From: DATIRA01 sp963766505
GTDB taxonomy: Bacteria; Pseudomonadota; Gammaproteobacteria; Steroidobacterales; Steroidobacteraceae
Assembly (NCBI GenBank): GCA_963766505.1
Contig: CAVYAL010000005.1
Coordinates: forward strand, 372,001-436,000
Reading direction: 5' to 3'
Length of the DNA: 64,000 nucleotides
Shown here: piece after piece, positions 56,144 to 64,000 of the stretch
Layout of the letters: each line of letters starts with the position of its first letter
Position numbering within the stretch: position 1 is the stretch's first letter
The notes under the pieces: model-generated
Told to the model about the DNA's origin: nothing
The model's database searches: none
Seen by the model: the letters and a program-made list of their open reading frames with translations, nothing else
Translations under genes and position numbers: made by a program

Positions 56144-56189
56144 AGGGGCTAGGCGATGGGGATAGGGGATAGGGGATAGGGGATAGTGA
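56144..56189. repeat. G-rich heptad repeat element 5 (single arm)
   Basis: The plus-strand array GGGGCTA, GGCGATG, then four GGGGATA units ends in GGGGATAGTGAGG. It directly precedes the obgE ATG on the opposite strand, occupying the place of its ribosome-binding site. No partner arm is present. Confidence 0.8.
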
Positions 56190-56207
56190 GGAAACGGGAC
56201 CCGGAAA

Positions 56208-56235
56208 CGCAAAGGCCCCGGGAGTCCGGGGCCTT
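56208..56235 (-). terminator. Intrinsic-type terminator after rpmA
   Basis: A perfect 10-bp stem (AAGGCCCCGG at 56212-56221 with CCGGGGCCTT at 56226-56235) and a 4-base loop lie 26 bp beyond rpmA. On the minus strand it is followed by TTTGCGTTT, a broken T tract. It would end the rplU-rpmA transcript before obgE. Confidence 0.65.
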
Positions 56236-56261
56236 GGCTCATCCCAAAACTGTGCGCCGTA

Positions 56262-56522
56262 TCAGGCCGCAGGATCCACGAAAACGTGCATCCGCTGGCC
56301 TACGCCCTTGCGGCCGAAGCGCACGGTGCCGTCGGCGAGCGCGAACAGCGTGTGGTCCGTCCCGATGCCGACGTTCTCACCGGCCCGATAAACGGTGCCG
56401 CGCTGGCGAACCAGGATGTTCCCGGCCCGGACCTGCTGGCCACCGAACTTCTTCAGGCCCAGTCGCTTGCTCTGTGACTCGCGGCCGTTCTTGGTACTGC
56501 CGCCTGCCTTTTTATGTGCCAT
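56262..56522 (-). CDS. rpmA: 50S ribosomal protein L27
   Basis: An 86-residue ribosomal protein whose N-terminal tail reaches the peptidyl-transferase centre (MAHKKAGGSTKNGRESQSKR). The core shows LGLKKFGGQQVRAGNILVRQ and the YRAGENVGIGTDHTLFAL stretch. It lies 26 bp downstream of rplU and is probably read from the promoter at 56913-56941. No N-terminal extension of the Firmicute type is present. Confidence 0.98.
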   Translation of the reverse strand: MAHKKAGGSTKNGRESQSKRLGLKKFGGQQVRAGNILVRQRGTVYRAGENVGIGTDHTLFALADGTVRFGRKGVGQRMHVFVDPAA

Positions 56523-56548
56523 GACGAACTCCTCCTGGCTGTCCGGGC

Positions 56549-56863
56549 TCAGGCGCCCTGGATGCCCGTGATCTTCACGTCAGTATACGGCTGACGATGC
56601 GTGCCCTGCCGCAGGTAGTGCTTGCGGCGACGGAACTTGACGATGCGAACCTTGCCACCCTTGCCGTGGGACTGCACGGTCGCGGTGACCTTGCCCCCGT
56701 CGAGGAACGGCGCGCCGACCTTGACCTGCGACCCCTGGCCGACGAGCAGCACCTTGTCGAACTCGACATCGGCGCCCGGCTCGGCCGTGAGTTTCTCGAT
56801 ACGGACGACGTCGCCTTCGGCGACACGATACTGCTTGCCGCCCGTCGCAATGACTGCGTACAT
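56549..56863 (-). CDS. rplU: 50S ribosomal protein L21
   Basis: A 104-residue ribosomal protein: MYAVIATGGKQYRVAEGDVV at the start, FDKVLLVGQGSQVKVGAPFL in the middle and KFRRRKHYLRQGTHRQPYT near the end. ATG 56863 is the family start; the frame upstream is non-coding leader. It heads the rplU-rpmA unit and is divergent from ispB, a widespread arrangement. The leader from the predicted promoter is about 43 nt. Confidence 0.98.
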   Translation of the reverse strand: MYAVIATGGKQYRVAEGDVVRIEKLTAEPGADVEFDKVLLVGQGSQVKVGAPFLDGGKVTATVQSHGKGGKVRIVKFRRRKHYLRQGTHRQPYTDVKITGIQGA

Positions 56864-56912
56864 GGAACTTGACTCCCGAGGGACCGGGCCGGGCCCGGTA
56901 GAAAGACCGGCA

Positions 56913-56941
56913 ATATTACGGTCCCGGCTGCGGCGAATCAA
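56913..56941 (-). promoter_or_regulatory. Sigma-70-type promoter of rplU-rpmA
   Basis: On the minus strand TTGATT (56941-56936), a 17-bp spacer and TAATAT (56918-56913) form a good pair in the divergent gap with ispB. Transcription would start near 56906. Confidence 0.6.
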
Positions 56942-57025
56942 GCGCTTACGGTTTCCCGGGAGTTCCCAGGCGCCGGTCCCCCCGGTACCATCCGCGTTCC
57001 AACTGAAACCGGACCCGTTGCGGGG

Positions 57026-57994
57026 ATGCAACTAGACAAGATCCGTGAACTCGTAGCGGACGACCTGCAGAAGGTGGACCGGCTGATCCTGGCGCGGCTC
57101 GCGAGCGACGTGGCCCTGGTGAACCAGGTCGCGCAGTACATCGTCGCGGGCGGTGGCAAACGCCTGCGCCCGCTCTGCGTGCTGCTGGCAGCCCGAGCCT
57201 GCGGCTACGACCGGGACCGGCACATCGACGCCGCGGCAATCATCGAGTTCATCCACACCGCGACGCTGCTGCACGACGACGTCGTGGACAGCTCGGACCT
57301 GCGTCGCGGCCGCGGCACGGCGAACCACGTCTTCGGCAACGAGGCGAGCGTGCTGGTCGGCGATTACCTCTACTCGCGGGCGTTCCAGATGATGGTGGAC
57401 CTCGAGAACATGCGGGTGCAGGAGGTGATGGCGAACGCGACCAACACCATCGCCGAGGGCGAGGTCCTGCAGCTGATGAACGCCCACGATCCCGATACGA
57501 CCGAGCAGCGCTACCTGGACGTGATCTACCGCAAGACGGCCAAGCTCTTCGAGGCCGGCACCCAGGTGGCGGCGATCCTGGCCGGCTGCCCGCCCGAGGC
57601 GGAAAAGGCCATGATCGACTACGGGCGCCACCTCGGCACGGCCTTCCAGCTGGTGGACGATTCGCTCGACTACGTCGCCGACGGTGCCGAACTCGGCAAG
57701 AACCTCGGCGATGACCTGGCCGAGGGCAAGCCCACGCTGCCGATCATCCACGCGCTCTCCCACTCCTCACCCGACGATACGGCCCGACTCCGGCTGGCGG
57801 TCGAGAACGGCGCCGTCGAGGAGCTCGACCTCGTCACGCGCGCAATTGAATCGTCCGGGGGGCTTGAGTACACTGCCCGGCTCGCGCGACGCGAGGCCGA
57901 CCTCGCGATCGAGGCCCTCGACCGGATTCCCGATTCGGCACACAAGGGGGCGCTCAGGGCGCTGGCGGATTTTGCGGTGGTGCGCAGGTTCTGA
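57026..57994 (+). CDS. ispB: Polyprenyl (octaprenyl-type) diphosphate synthase
   Basis: A 322-residue trans-prenyltransferase that builds the ubiquinone side chain from IPP and FPP. The first Asp-rich motif is LLHDDVVDSSDLRRG (Asp84, 85 and 88), the second is FQLVDDSLDYVAD; GGGKRLRPLCVLLAA is the IPP-binding region. The length matches E. coli IspB (323). It is divergent from rplU, with tRNA-Pro 25 bp downstream. The exact chain length cannot be read from the motifs with certainty; octaprenyl is inferred from this position in gammaproteobacteria. Confidence 0.94.
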   Translation: MQLDKIRELVADDLQKVDRLILARLASDVALVNQVAQYIVAGGGKRLRPLCVLLAARACGYDRDRHIDAAAIIEFIHTATLLHDDVVDSSDLRRGRGTANHVFGNEASVLVGDYLYSRAFQMMVDLENMRVQEVMANATNTIAEGEVLQLMNAHDPDTTEQRYLDVIYRKTAKLFEAGTQVAAILAGCPPEAEKAMIDYGRHLGTAFQLVDDSLDYVADGAELGKNLGDDLAEGKPTLPIIHALSHSSPDDTARLRLAVENGAVEELDLVTRAIESSGGLEYTARLARREADLAIEALDRIPDSAHKGALRALADFAVVRRF

Positions 57995-58019
57995 GCGCCG
58001 CCGCCCGTGCACCGGCGAT

Positions 58020-58096
58020 CGGGGTGTAGCTCAGCCTGGTAGAGCACTACGTTCGGGACGTAGGAGTCGGAGGTTCAAATCCTCTCACCCCGACCA
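58020..58096 (+). tRNA. tRNA-Pro (anticodon CGG)
   Basis: A 77-nt cloverleaf with encoded CCA. The acceptor is CGGGGTG/CACCCCG with discriminator A. The anticodon arm is CTACG-TTCGGGA-CGTAG, giving anticodon CGG, and the T arm is GGAGG-TTCAAAT-CCTCT. It reads CCG proline codons, frequent in this G+C-rich sequence. The location after ispB is common in gammaproteobacteria. Confidence 0.97.
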
Positions 58097-58139
58097 CCTT
58101 GCATTGATGACGAGCCGACCTGCCGCTGCGGGACGCGGC

Positions 58140-58167
58140 TTCCACGGCGGCCGAGGCCGCCGCGGAA
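58140..58167. terminator. Hairpin between tRNA-Pro and the convergent pullulanase gene
   Basis: TTCCACGGCGGCC and GGCCGCCGCGGAA pair over 13 bp with one mismatch around a 2-base loop. No T tract follows on either strand. It could stop or slow transcription from both sides. Confidence 0.45.
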
Positions 58168-58179
58168 ACCGACACTGTC

Positions 58180-61100
58180 TCAACCGCCGAGCCCGTCGAT
58201 CACAGCTCGTGCGGCCGCGATCAGCGCTTCGCCCTGGGACGCACTCAGCACGCCCTCGACGACCAGCGACTCGACCTGGTTGATGAAGGCCATCAGCTGA
58301 TTGATCGCCGCGCCGGTCTGGCCGCGCTCGATCTTCGCCTGCGCGTTCTCGAGCTTGCTTATCAGCGAGTTGGCCTGGCCACCGTTCAGCGTGCCGTCGG
58401 CAAGCAGGTCCTCGATCGCCCCGATGATCACATCGATCTGCTCGCCTGGCGCCCGCATCGTCACGAAGACGGCGGTCGTCCTGCCGGCGACGTCGAACGT
58501 CCCGGTCAGAAGGTCGAACGTCGAGGCTCGCACCAGCGCATCAGCCGAATTGCGCTGAACCGGGTGCAGCTCGAAGGCGCTCCCTGCGAAATCCATCCTG
58601 GCAAAGTCCACGGGCTCGTCGTTGGCGTTGAACAGCACGACGATGGCCTTGTATTTCGGGTCGCGCGTGCCCTGCGCATCATCCAGGCTCATCACGATCA
58701 GGCCGGGAATCTGCCCCGGACCGGTGTTGTGGAAGCCGAGCCGGTCCGAGACCTCCGCCGCGGTCGACAACCGGAACAGCGGCGAGCTGCGGCGGATCTG
58801 CAGCATCTCCTGGAAGTGGTCGACGCCGGCCATGATGTGCATCGGGTACGGATCGAGCCCCGGGTCCGCGAGCAGCGGTGCCATGATCGGCCAGTTGTCC
58901 TGGTTCTTCGACGCGACAGGCAGGCCGACGCCCCAGTTGTTGTCCTGGTAGGTGAAGTCCAGCCGGTTGAACCAGTCGCCGGAGTCGTAACTGTCGCGAT
59001 CCATCGACTTCGAGCGCAGCATGTCGGTGCCGGCGTGGAAGAACGGCACTCCCTGGCCGAGCGCGACGAGGGACAGCGCCACGTTGTGAGCACGGACGCG
59101 CGCCGCCATGTCGTTGCCGGCGGCGGCCTTGAGCTGCACGGCGTCGAACAGCGTCTCGTTGTCGTGCGCCGCGACGTAGCCGATGTTCTCCTGCGGGTCG
59201 AGCGTGTAGCCGGCCGGCAGCCCCTGGTAGTCGATCGCGGAACCGGGAACCTGGTTGCCGTTGCGATCCACGAGCAGATAGTCCGCCAGGTTGCCGGCCA
59301 GCGATACGCGGAGCCAGTCGGTTCTGCGCAGCAGCTCGGCACAGGCGTCGCCCTGCGGCAACCAGTTCGGGTCGTAGCAGAGCCCCGTGGCGAAGCCCTG
59401 TTCCTGCAGGCCGCTGAAGGGCCCGCCGCCCCGCACACCGTCGCGGATCCGGTCGTTGAACGTACCGACGCCCGTGCCGGCCATGTTGGCCTGCGTGGCA
59501 TTTACGCCGCGGGCGTTGTTCGCCACCTCGCCGAAGTTCCAGCCCTCGCCATAGAGGTAGATGGACGAACCGTCGACGCCGTCCTGCGCCGGCGTCAGCG
59601 CATCCAGCGCGGCGCGCGCTGCCTCGATGTTGCGCTTCATGTGGTGGCCCATCAGGTCAAAGCGGAACGCGTCGATCTTGTATTCACGCGCCCAGGTGAC
59701 GAGCGAGTCGATCATCAGCTTTTCCATCATCTCGTGCTCGCTGGCCGTGTTCGGGCAACAGCTGCTGGTCTCGACGTCGCCTCGGTCATTCAGACGGTGG
59801 TAATAGCCGGGCACGATCCTGTCGAGCACCGACTTCTCGTTCTGCCCGGCCGCGTTGGTGTGGTTATAGACGACGTCCATGACCACCCGGAGCCCCATGT
59901 CGTTGAGACCCTGGACCATCTCGCGGAACTCCCGCACCCGCACCGCGCCCGCGGGATCGGTGGCATAGCTGCCTTCCGGCGTCGTGTAGTGCCACGGGTC
60001 GTAGCCCCAGTTGAAACCGTCCAGGTCCGCGGTCGCGGCTACCGCCGCCTGCTGCTGGTCGGAATCGGGGGCATAGGTTTCCAGCACTGCCGGGTCGGGC
60101 GCCTGCCAGTTCGCCTTGTTCTCATCGACCGTTGCGATGTCGAAGACGGGCAGCAGGTGGACGTGCGTCAGTCCCGACGCCGCAAGGGCGCCGAGGTGCA
60201 ACATTCCGTTGCTGCCATCCAGCGTGAACGCCTTGTAGGTACCCTTGTACGCGTCGGGCACCGAGGCATCGTTGGCCGAGAAGTCCCTGACGTGCAGCTC
60301 GTAGATCGCGATGTTCTCCGGCGCAGCCAGCGGCGGCTTCGCGAGAGAGCCCCAGCCGGCAGGCTTGAGCGCCGGGTCGTCCAGATCGACGACCTGGCTG
60401 CGGGTGCTGTTCGCCGCGAGGCTCAGAGAGTACGGGTCGGTCACGAGGTTGTGCTCGACCGTACCCGTCGCCGGCACGAAGACCTCGACCTCGAACAGGT
60501 AATACTGACCGAGCCAGTCCGCCGTACCGTCGATGCGCCAGACGCCGGTATCGGGATCTGAGGTCATCGGATAAGTCGCGGACACGGTTGCGGGATCGGC
60601 GTCGGCGAAGAGGTGGAATGTCACCGACTTCGCCGTTGGCGCCCAGACGCGGATGACCGGTGCTCCGCCTTCCATCGCGACACCGAGCGCACCCGTGTAG
60701 TCGTACAGGTCATCGAGCGCGCCCGGGATCTGCAGCCCGGTGGCGTCCACCGACTTGCCGTCCGGATCGACGGCCGAGACGGCGACCTGGCCGCGCAGCA
60801 TCTCCGGCACCATCGCCAGCGTGCCTGCGGGCAGCTTCAGCGCCGGCAGCGCGGCGAGTTGCGGGAACTTCGCCTTGACCTCATCGCTGAGCGCGCCCTG
60901 CGTCAATACAACGCTCGCCCCGCCGGTGATGCCGGTGCTTGTCGCCGTGAGGCCGCCGTTGGCCGCATAGTGCAGCGTGTAGGTCAGGCCGGGATCGTCC
61001 GCGACCGGCCAGGCGATCGTCTCGCGGTCGACCCAGAAGGCCCGCTGGCGCCGCAGGTCACCGGCATTGCCGGAAGATGCGGCCCGCACCGGCAGTATGT

Positions 61101-62793
61101 AGGGCGCAGCGGGATCGGCCCCTTGCAGCTGCCAGACCTCGTGACCGTCCACCGCGAATGCGAGGAACTGGTCCGGACCGGGGTCCTTGGTGTCGCCGCG
61201 GTGCAGTATGTAGCCGAGCTCGGTCGCACCCGACACGAGGGGAACGTCGTAGTACGGCCCGAACACGTCGAAGCCGGCGGGCCGGACCGGGTCTGGCCAG
61301 CTCGTAGGGCTCGCCGCACCGGTCCACACGTGCAGACCCCAGAAGTCGTTGAAATCCGAACTCGTGAAATCGCCGTAGTCGCCGGCGGGGCGATGATAAT
61401 GCAGCCGCGCGTAACCCTTCGCCGCTGCGCGTTGGGCATATATCTGATCGTCGCCGGACTCGATCCAGGCAGTCGGGACCTGGTCCGGAACGATGCTCTG
61501 GTCAGGACCCGGGTCCTTGGTATCGCCGCGGTGGATGATGAAGTTGAGCGGCTGCGCGGGATCCTGCAGCAGCACATTCCAGTACGCGCCGTCAGCGTCG
61601 ATGCCGGTGGGCCGCTTCGGACTGGTCCATTGCGTCGCCTCGGCCGGGTCGATGGCGGCGCCCCACAGGTGCAGGCCCCAGAAGTCGTTGAAATCGGCGC
61701 TGGTCGGGTCGCCGTAGTCGCCGTCAGGCCGGTGGTAACGGATCGTGGCGTAGCCCTGGGCCGCCGCCTGGCTCAGGTATTCGACGCCGTCGCCGCCTTT
61801 CAGCCAGATCTCGGGATAGGCGTTTGCGTCGAAGGACCGGTCGGAATTCGTGCCGTCCTTGACGTCACCGCGGTGAACGATGAAGTTGACCGTTCCGCCA
61901 CCCGGCGCGAGCTTGACCCAGGCGAAGCGGCCATATTCGTCCTCACCGAGGAAAGGCTTCGGAGCGGGCCATTGGGTCGCCTCCGACGGGTCGATGCCAT
62001 CGCCCCAGAGGTGCAGGCCCCAGTAATCGTTGAAGTCGCCCGTCGTGTGATCGCCGTAGTCGCCGTCGGCGCGGTAGTAGTGGATGATCGCGTAGGCCGC
62101 CGGCGCAGCGGCTGACACGGTCAGGACATTGGTCGCGGAGTCGAACGTGAAGACGATCGTGTCACCCTCGGCGACGGCGAAGGCGATGTTGGGGCCGTTC
62201 GGGATCCCGCCGGCGCCGTAGTTCTCGTCCCAGGATTCGTTGATCGCCGCCTTGACCTCGTAGTTGCCGGCAGGAATCTGGTTGGTCTCGAAGGCATAGA
62301 CGCCGTCACCGTCGGGATCCTGCAGCCACGAGCGCAGGCAGTCCGGCTGCCAGTCGCCGGGGCATCCGAGCTCGCTCTGGTAGCTGCCGGGCGCAGTGAC
62401 GATGCGCGAGGTGACGCTGTCCGTGACCCAGTGGGTCGCGTGGTCGTAGTAGAACTTGACCGTCGCGGCAGCCCCGAGGGCTAGCGGGATGTTCGGACCG
62501 CTCTGCTGGGCGTTCGCACCGTAATTCTCGTCCCAGCTGTCGTTCAGCGCCGCCTTGTACTCCCAGCTGCCGGCAGGCAGCGCGAACAGGGCCTGCCAGA
62601 CGCCGTCACCGGCGTCATAGGCCAGCTCCGTCGCGGCGCAATCCGGCTGCCAGTCGCCGGGGCAACCCAGTTCGGACTGCAGGCTGCCCGCGATGGCAAC
62701 ACCGGTGGGCTGCGGCGTGTGATCCGCCGAGAGCGGCGGCGCCGCGGCCAGCAGCAGCAGGAGTCCAAGCGTCGTGGTGATACGGCTGTTCAT
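58180..62793 (-). CDS. Secreted multimodular pullulanase (GH13)
   Basis: A 1537-residue exported debranching enzyme hydrolysing alpha-1,6 links of pullulan and starch. The signal peptide is residues 1-23 (cleavage after LSA, no lipobox Cys). Two X25-like modules (~30-118, ~138-232; each with LGCPGDWQPDC and a SWDENYGA stretch) are followed by three tandem PUD/CBM41 modules (~238-570; DYGD..T..DFNDxWGLHLW and FIxHRGDxKD). An N2/CBM48 region (~690-860) leads to the GH13 barrel. The nucleophile is Asp1046 (FRFDLMGHH), the acid Glu1083 (YLYGEGWNFGE) and the third carboxylate Asp1211 (AAHDNE). A C-terminal beta domain and an ~85-residue helical tail resembling a FIMAH domain end it. ATG 62793 has GGGAGAG upstream. 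Confidence 0.92.
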   Translation of the reverse strand: MNSRITTTLGLLLLLAAAPPLSADHTPQPTGVAIAGSLQSELGCPGDWQPDCAATELAYDAGDGVWQALFALPAGSWEYKAALNDSWDENYGANAQQSGPNIPLALGAAATVKFYYDHATHWVTDSVTSRIVTAPGSYQSELGCPGDWQPDCLRSWLQDPDGDGVYAFETNQIPAGNYEVKAAINESWDENYGAGGIPNGPNIAFAVAEGDTIVFTFDSATNVLTVSAAAPAAYAIIHYYRADGDYGDHTTGDFNDYWGLHLWGDGIDPSEATQWPAPKPFLGEDEYGRFAWVKLAPGGGTVNFIVHRGDVKDGTNSDRSFDANAYPEIWLKGGDGVEYLSQAAAQGYATIRYHRPDGDYGDPTSADFNDFWGLHLWGAAIDPAEATQWTSPKRPTGIDADGAYWNVLLQDPAQPLNFIIHRGDTKDPGPDQSIVPDQVPTAWIESGDDQIYAQRAAAKGYARLHYHRPAGDYGDFTSSDFNDFWGLHVWTGAASPTSWPDPVRPAGFDVFGPYYDVPLVSGATELGYILHRGDTKDPGPDQFLAFAVDGHEVWQLQGADPAAPYILPVRAASSGNAGDLRRQRAFWVDRETIAWPVADDPGLTYTLHYAANGGLTATSTGITGGASVVLTQGALSDEVKAKFPQLAALPALKLPAGTLAMVPEMLRGQVAVSAVDPDGKSVDATGLQIPGALDDLYDYTGALGVAMEGGAPVIRVWAPTAKSVTFHLFADADPATVSATYPMTSDPDTGVWRIDGTADWLGQYYLFEVEVFVPATGTVEHNLVTDPYSLSLAANSTRSQVVDLDDPALKPAGWGSLAKPPLAAPENIAIYELHVRDFSANDASVPDAYKGTYKAFTLDGSNGMLHLGALAASGLTHVHLLPVFDIATVDENKANWQAPDPAVLETYAPDSDQQQAAVAATADLDGFNWGYDPWHYTTPEGSYATDPAGAVRVREFREMVQGLNDMGLRVVMDVVYNHTNAAGQNEKSVLDRIVPGYYHRLNDRGDVETSSCCPNTASEHEMMEKLMIDSLVTWAREYKIDAFRFDLMGHHMKRNIEAARAALDALTPAQDGVDGSSIYLYGEGWNFGEVANNARGVNATQANMAGTGVGTFNDRIRDGVRGGGPFSGLQEQGFATGLCYDPNWLPQGDACAELLRRTDWLRVSLAGNLADYLLVDRNGNQVPGSAIDYQGLPAGYTLDPQENIGYVAAHDNETLFDAVQLKAAAGNDMAARVRAHNVALSLVALGQGVPFFHAGTDMLRSKSMDRDSYDSGDWFNRLDFTYQDNNWGVGLPVASKNQDNWPIMAPLLADPGLDPYPMHIMAGVDHFQEMLQIRRSSPLFRLSTAAEVSDRLGFHNTGPGQIPGLIVMSLDDAQGTRDPKYKAIVVLFNANDEPVDFARMDFAGSAFELHPVQRNSADALVRASTFDLLTGTFDVAGRTTAVFVTMRAPGEQIDVIIGAIEDLLADGTLNGGQANSLISKLENAQAKIERGQTGAAINQLMAFINQVESLVVEGVLSASQGEALIAAARAVIDGLGG

Positions 62794-62849
62794 GTTCTCT
62801 CCCTTGTCCGCGGGCATGCGCGCGGCGCCGTCGGTCGTTCTTCTGAAAA

Positions 62850-62878
62850 CCCCTACTCCCCGTCTCCGGGCTTGTCAA
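62850..62878 (-). promoter_or_regulatory. Possible regulated promoter of the pullulanase gene
   Basis: On the minus strand a perfect TTGACA (62878-62873) is followed after 17 bp by TAGGGG (62855-62850), a very poor -10. A consensus -35 with a weak -10 could mean activator dependence, for example on maltose or catabolite control. No operator was recognised. Confidence 0.3.
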
Positions 62879-62965
62879 TTGTGGAAAATCTACCGACAGT
62901 CGGCCCCATCGCCGCCGGCTTGCCGCCCGGCATGGCGATGACCCTCCACAGGAATCCTGCGAGCC

Positions 62966-64000
62966 CTAGATCGGGGGCTGGTCGGCCATGGGGCGTAGAT
63001 CGAGGATCGCCCGCAGACGGGTCGCCATCCAGCGCAGCTCCTGCTCATCCCGTCCCGAGAGCAGGCCGACCTTCTTGCCGACGCGCGGATGCACCTGGAG
63101 CTCGAGCACCGGCACGTCGTTGACCTCCATGCCGCTCTCGCCGACCCGCAGCGCCGCCAGCTCGTCCTGCTGCCACTCCCAGTCCCGCTCGCCGAAGAGC
63201 CCCCGGACCTGGACCCGCAGGCGCCCGCGCTCGGCCTCGAGGACCGCGCTGCGCCGACCCATGTTCACTGAGGCTGAGAGCAGTCCGGCTCCAATCAGCC
63301 AGAAGCCGAGCAATATGAGCCAGACAAACCACGGCACGCGGTCGGGCTGATCCGGTCCGATCACGGCAAAACCGAGCGTCAGCACGAGCATCACGCCGCA
63401 CCAGAAAAGCGCCATCAGGAACAGGCCCTTCGATCCTCGCCATACACCGGCCGGCGGGACGACGAGCCGCAGGCGGTCCGTCCCGCCTTCGACCGCGACC
63501 TCGCTGCCCTCCGGCTGAACGAGGACGTCCGCCGGCTCGGGCGCAGCGATCGATTCGAATAACTCGACGTCCCCACTCGCGCTCGTCACGACGCTGCCGC
63601 CCAGGTACTCGCGCAGCTGGCGGGCGAGCTGCAACAAGAGGTCGCTGGGGTAACCCAGCACCAGCAGCCTGCGCGAGCCGTCTGCGAAGTGCACAACCAA
63701 TGCTGCGAAGCCGGCGAACTCGCGCGGCGGGGCACCGCCGCTGCTCGCTCGGGCACTGCTCACCTCGAGCCGGGCGACAGGCGTAGCAGGCATCTGCCGA
63801 GTCCAGCAGAGGGGCCCGAGGCGTTCCGTGCATCGCAGCTCGCCGCTGCGCCAGCCCACCGTGCACCGGCCGAACAGGATCACGAGGCCGAGCAGGATCG
63901 GCATGCATCCGGCGATCAGGAACGGCAGCTCGAACAGCGCGAACACAGTGCCCTCGCGCCCGGCCTGGCCCTGTCGCCATTGCCCGATGGCTTCCCAGAG
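62966..64000 (-). CDS. Membrane protein of unknown function, 5' end possibly outside the window
   Basis: I do not recognise this family. The frame is open to the right edge (LWEAIGQWRQGQAGREGTVF...). A GTG at 63946 with GAGGGC five bases upstream would give 326 residues, so the true start may be there or beyond the window. Hydrophobic segments are ALFELPFLIAGCMPILLGLV near the N-terminus and a pair, GLFLMALFWCGVMLVLTLGF and VPWFVWLILLGFWLIGAGLL, in the middle. Between and after them are soluble beta-rich regions with LVVHFADGSRRLLVLGYP and VLELQVHPRVGKKVGLLSG. It runs in the same direction as the pullulanase gene, 172 bp upstream of it, with no visible functional link. Confidence 0.7.
   Translation of the reverse strand, partial: LWEAIGQWRQGQAGREGTVFALFELPFLIAGCMPILLGLVILFGRCTVGWRSGELRCTERLGPLCWTRQMPATPVARLEVSSARASSGGAPPREFAGFAALVVHFADGSRRLLVLGYPSDLLLQLARQLREYLGGSVVTSASGDVELFESIAAPEPADVLVQPEGSEVAVEGGTDRLRLVVPPAGVWRGSKGLFLMALFWCGVMLVLTLGFAVIGPDQPDRVPWFVWLILLGFWLIGAGLLSASVNMGRRSAVLEAERGRLRVQVRGLFGERDWEWQQDELAALRVGESGMEVNDVPVLELQVHPRVGKKVGLLSGRDEQELRWMATRLRAILDLRPMADQPPI

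Noticed and set aside
58564..60561. A 665-codon plus-strand open frame opposite the pullulanase gene
   Set aside because: The minus strand encodes recognised catalytic and binding modules; the antisense translation is low-complexity and has no family match.

Overview
The window is about 64 kb of high-G+C DNA (roughly two-thirds G+C by eye) from a bacterial chromosome, almost certainly a gammaproteobacterium. Three conserved gene orders point there: rsxABCDGE followed by nth; murJ-ribF-ileS-lspA-ispH divergent from rpsT; and a type IV pilus minor-pilin operon (fimT, second fimT/fimU, pilV, pilW, pilX, pilY1, pilE) ending against ispH, as in Pseudomonas. High G+C, lipoyl-tagged Lpd and frequent GTG/TTG starts would suit a Xanthomonadales/Nevskiales/Chromatiales-like lineage, but the species cannot be named. 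No phage, insertion sequence or CRISPR array was seen, and no gene-free stretch reaches 300 bp.

Layout. 1-1.4 kb: pilus retraction ATPases pilT (3' end only) and pilU. 1.5-9.3 kb: metG, the six-gene Rsx/Rnf electron-transport complex and nth. 9.3-12.2 kb: a DUF1841 gene, then an MNIO (DUF692) - DUF2063 - DoxX cluster that resembles a bufferin (RiPP) operon but has no precursor peptide gene beside it. 12.2-19.1 kb (minus): a sulfotransferase and the pyruvate dehydrogenase genes aceE-aceF-lpd. 19.2-24.1 kb: M17 aminopeptidase, pyrC and rnt, translationally coupled, then grxD, a DUF1289 gene and nadC. 24.1-26.8 kb: a GAF-PAS-PAS-GGDEF-EAL protein.

26.9-37.2 kb is rich in envelope and lipid functions: an ArnT-like transferase with a GT2 polyprenyl-phosphate glycosyltransferase, a CDF metal exporter, a DUF374 acyltransferase, a phosphopantetheinyl transferase, a cytochrome P450 coupled to a fatty acyl-AMP ligase-ACP fusion, and two overlapping LpxL/HtrB-like acyltransferases. 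The P450/FAAL-ACP/PPTase/acyltransferase set could form an acyl-activation and lipid-tailoring pathway and is the best candidate here for an undescribed system. Then come tRNA-Thr(CGU) and a Fur-family regulator with an apparently leaderless promoter.

37.9-45.4 kb: the type IV minor-pilin operon, in which the second FimT-like gene carries a one-base frameshift. 45.4-52.6 kb (minus): ispH, lspA, ileS, ribF, murJ. 52.6-58.1 kb: rpsT, an exported TPR protein, obgE, rpmA, rplU, ispB and tRNA-Pro(CGG). 58.2-62.8 kb: a very large secreted pullulanase with tandem carbohydrate-binding modules. A membrane protein of unknown function runs to the right edge.

A striking non-coding feature is a G-rich heptad repeat (GGGGATA/GGGGTTA) at five intergenic sites (13.1, 35.3, 46.4, 49.95 and 56.16 kb). 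At three sites it is an inverted pair of arms around a variable centre. It abuts the start codons of ileS and obgE and lies just upstream of ispH. Its arms contain the stop codons of lspA and one acyltransferase gene.
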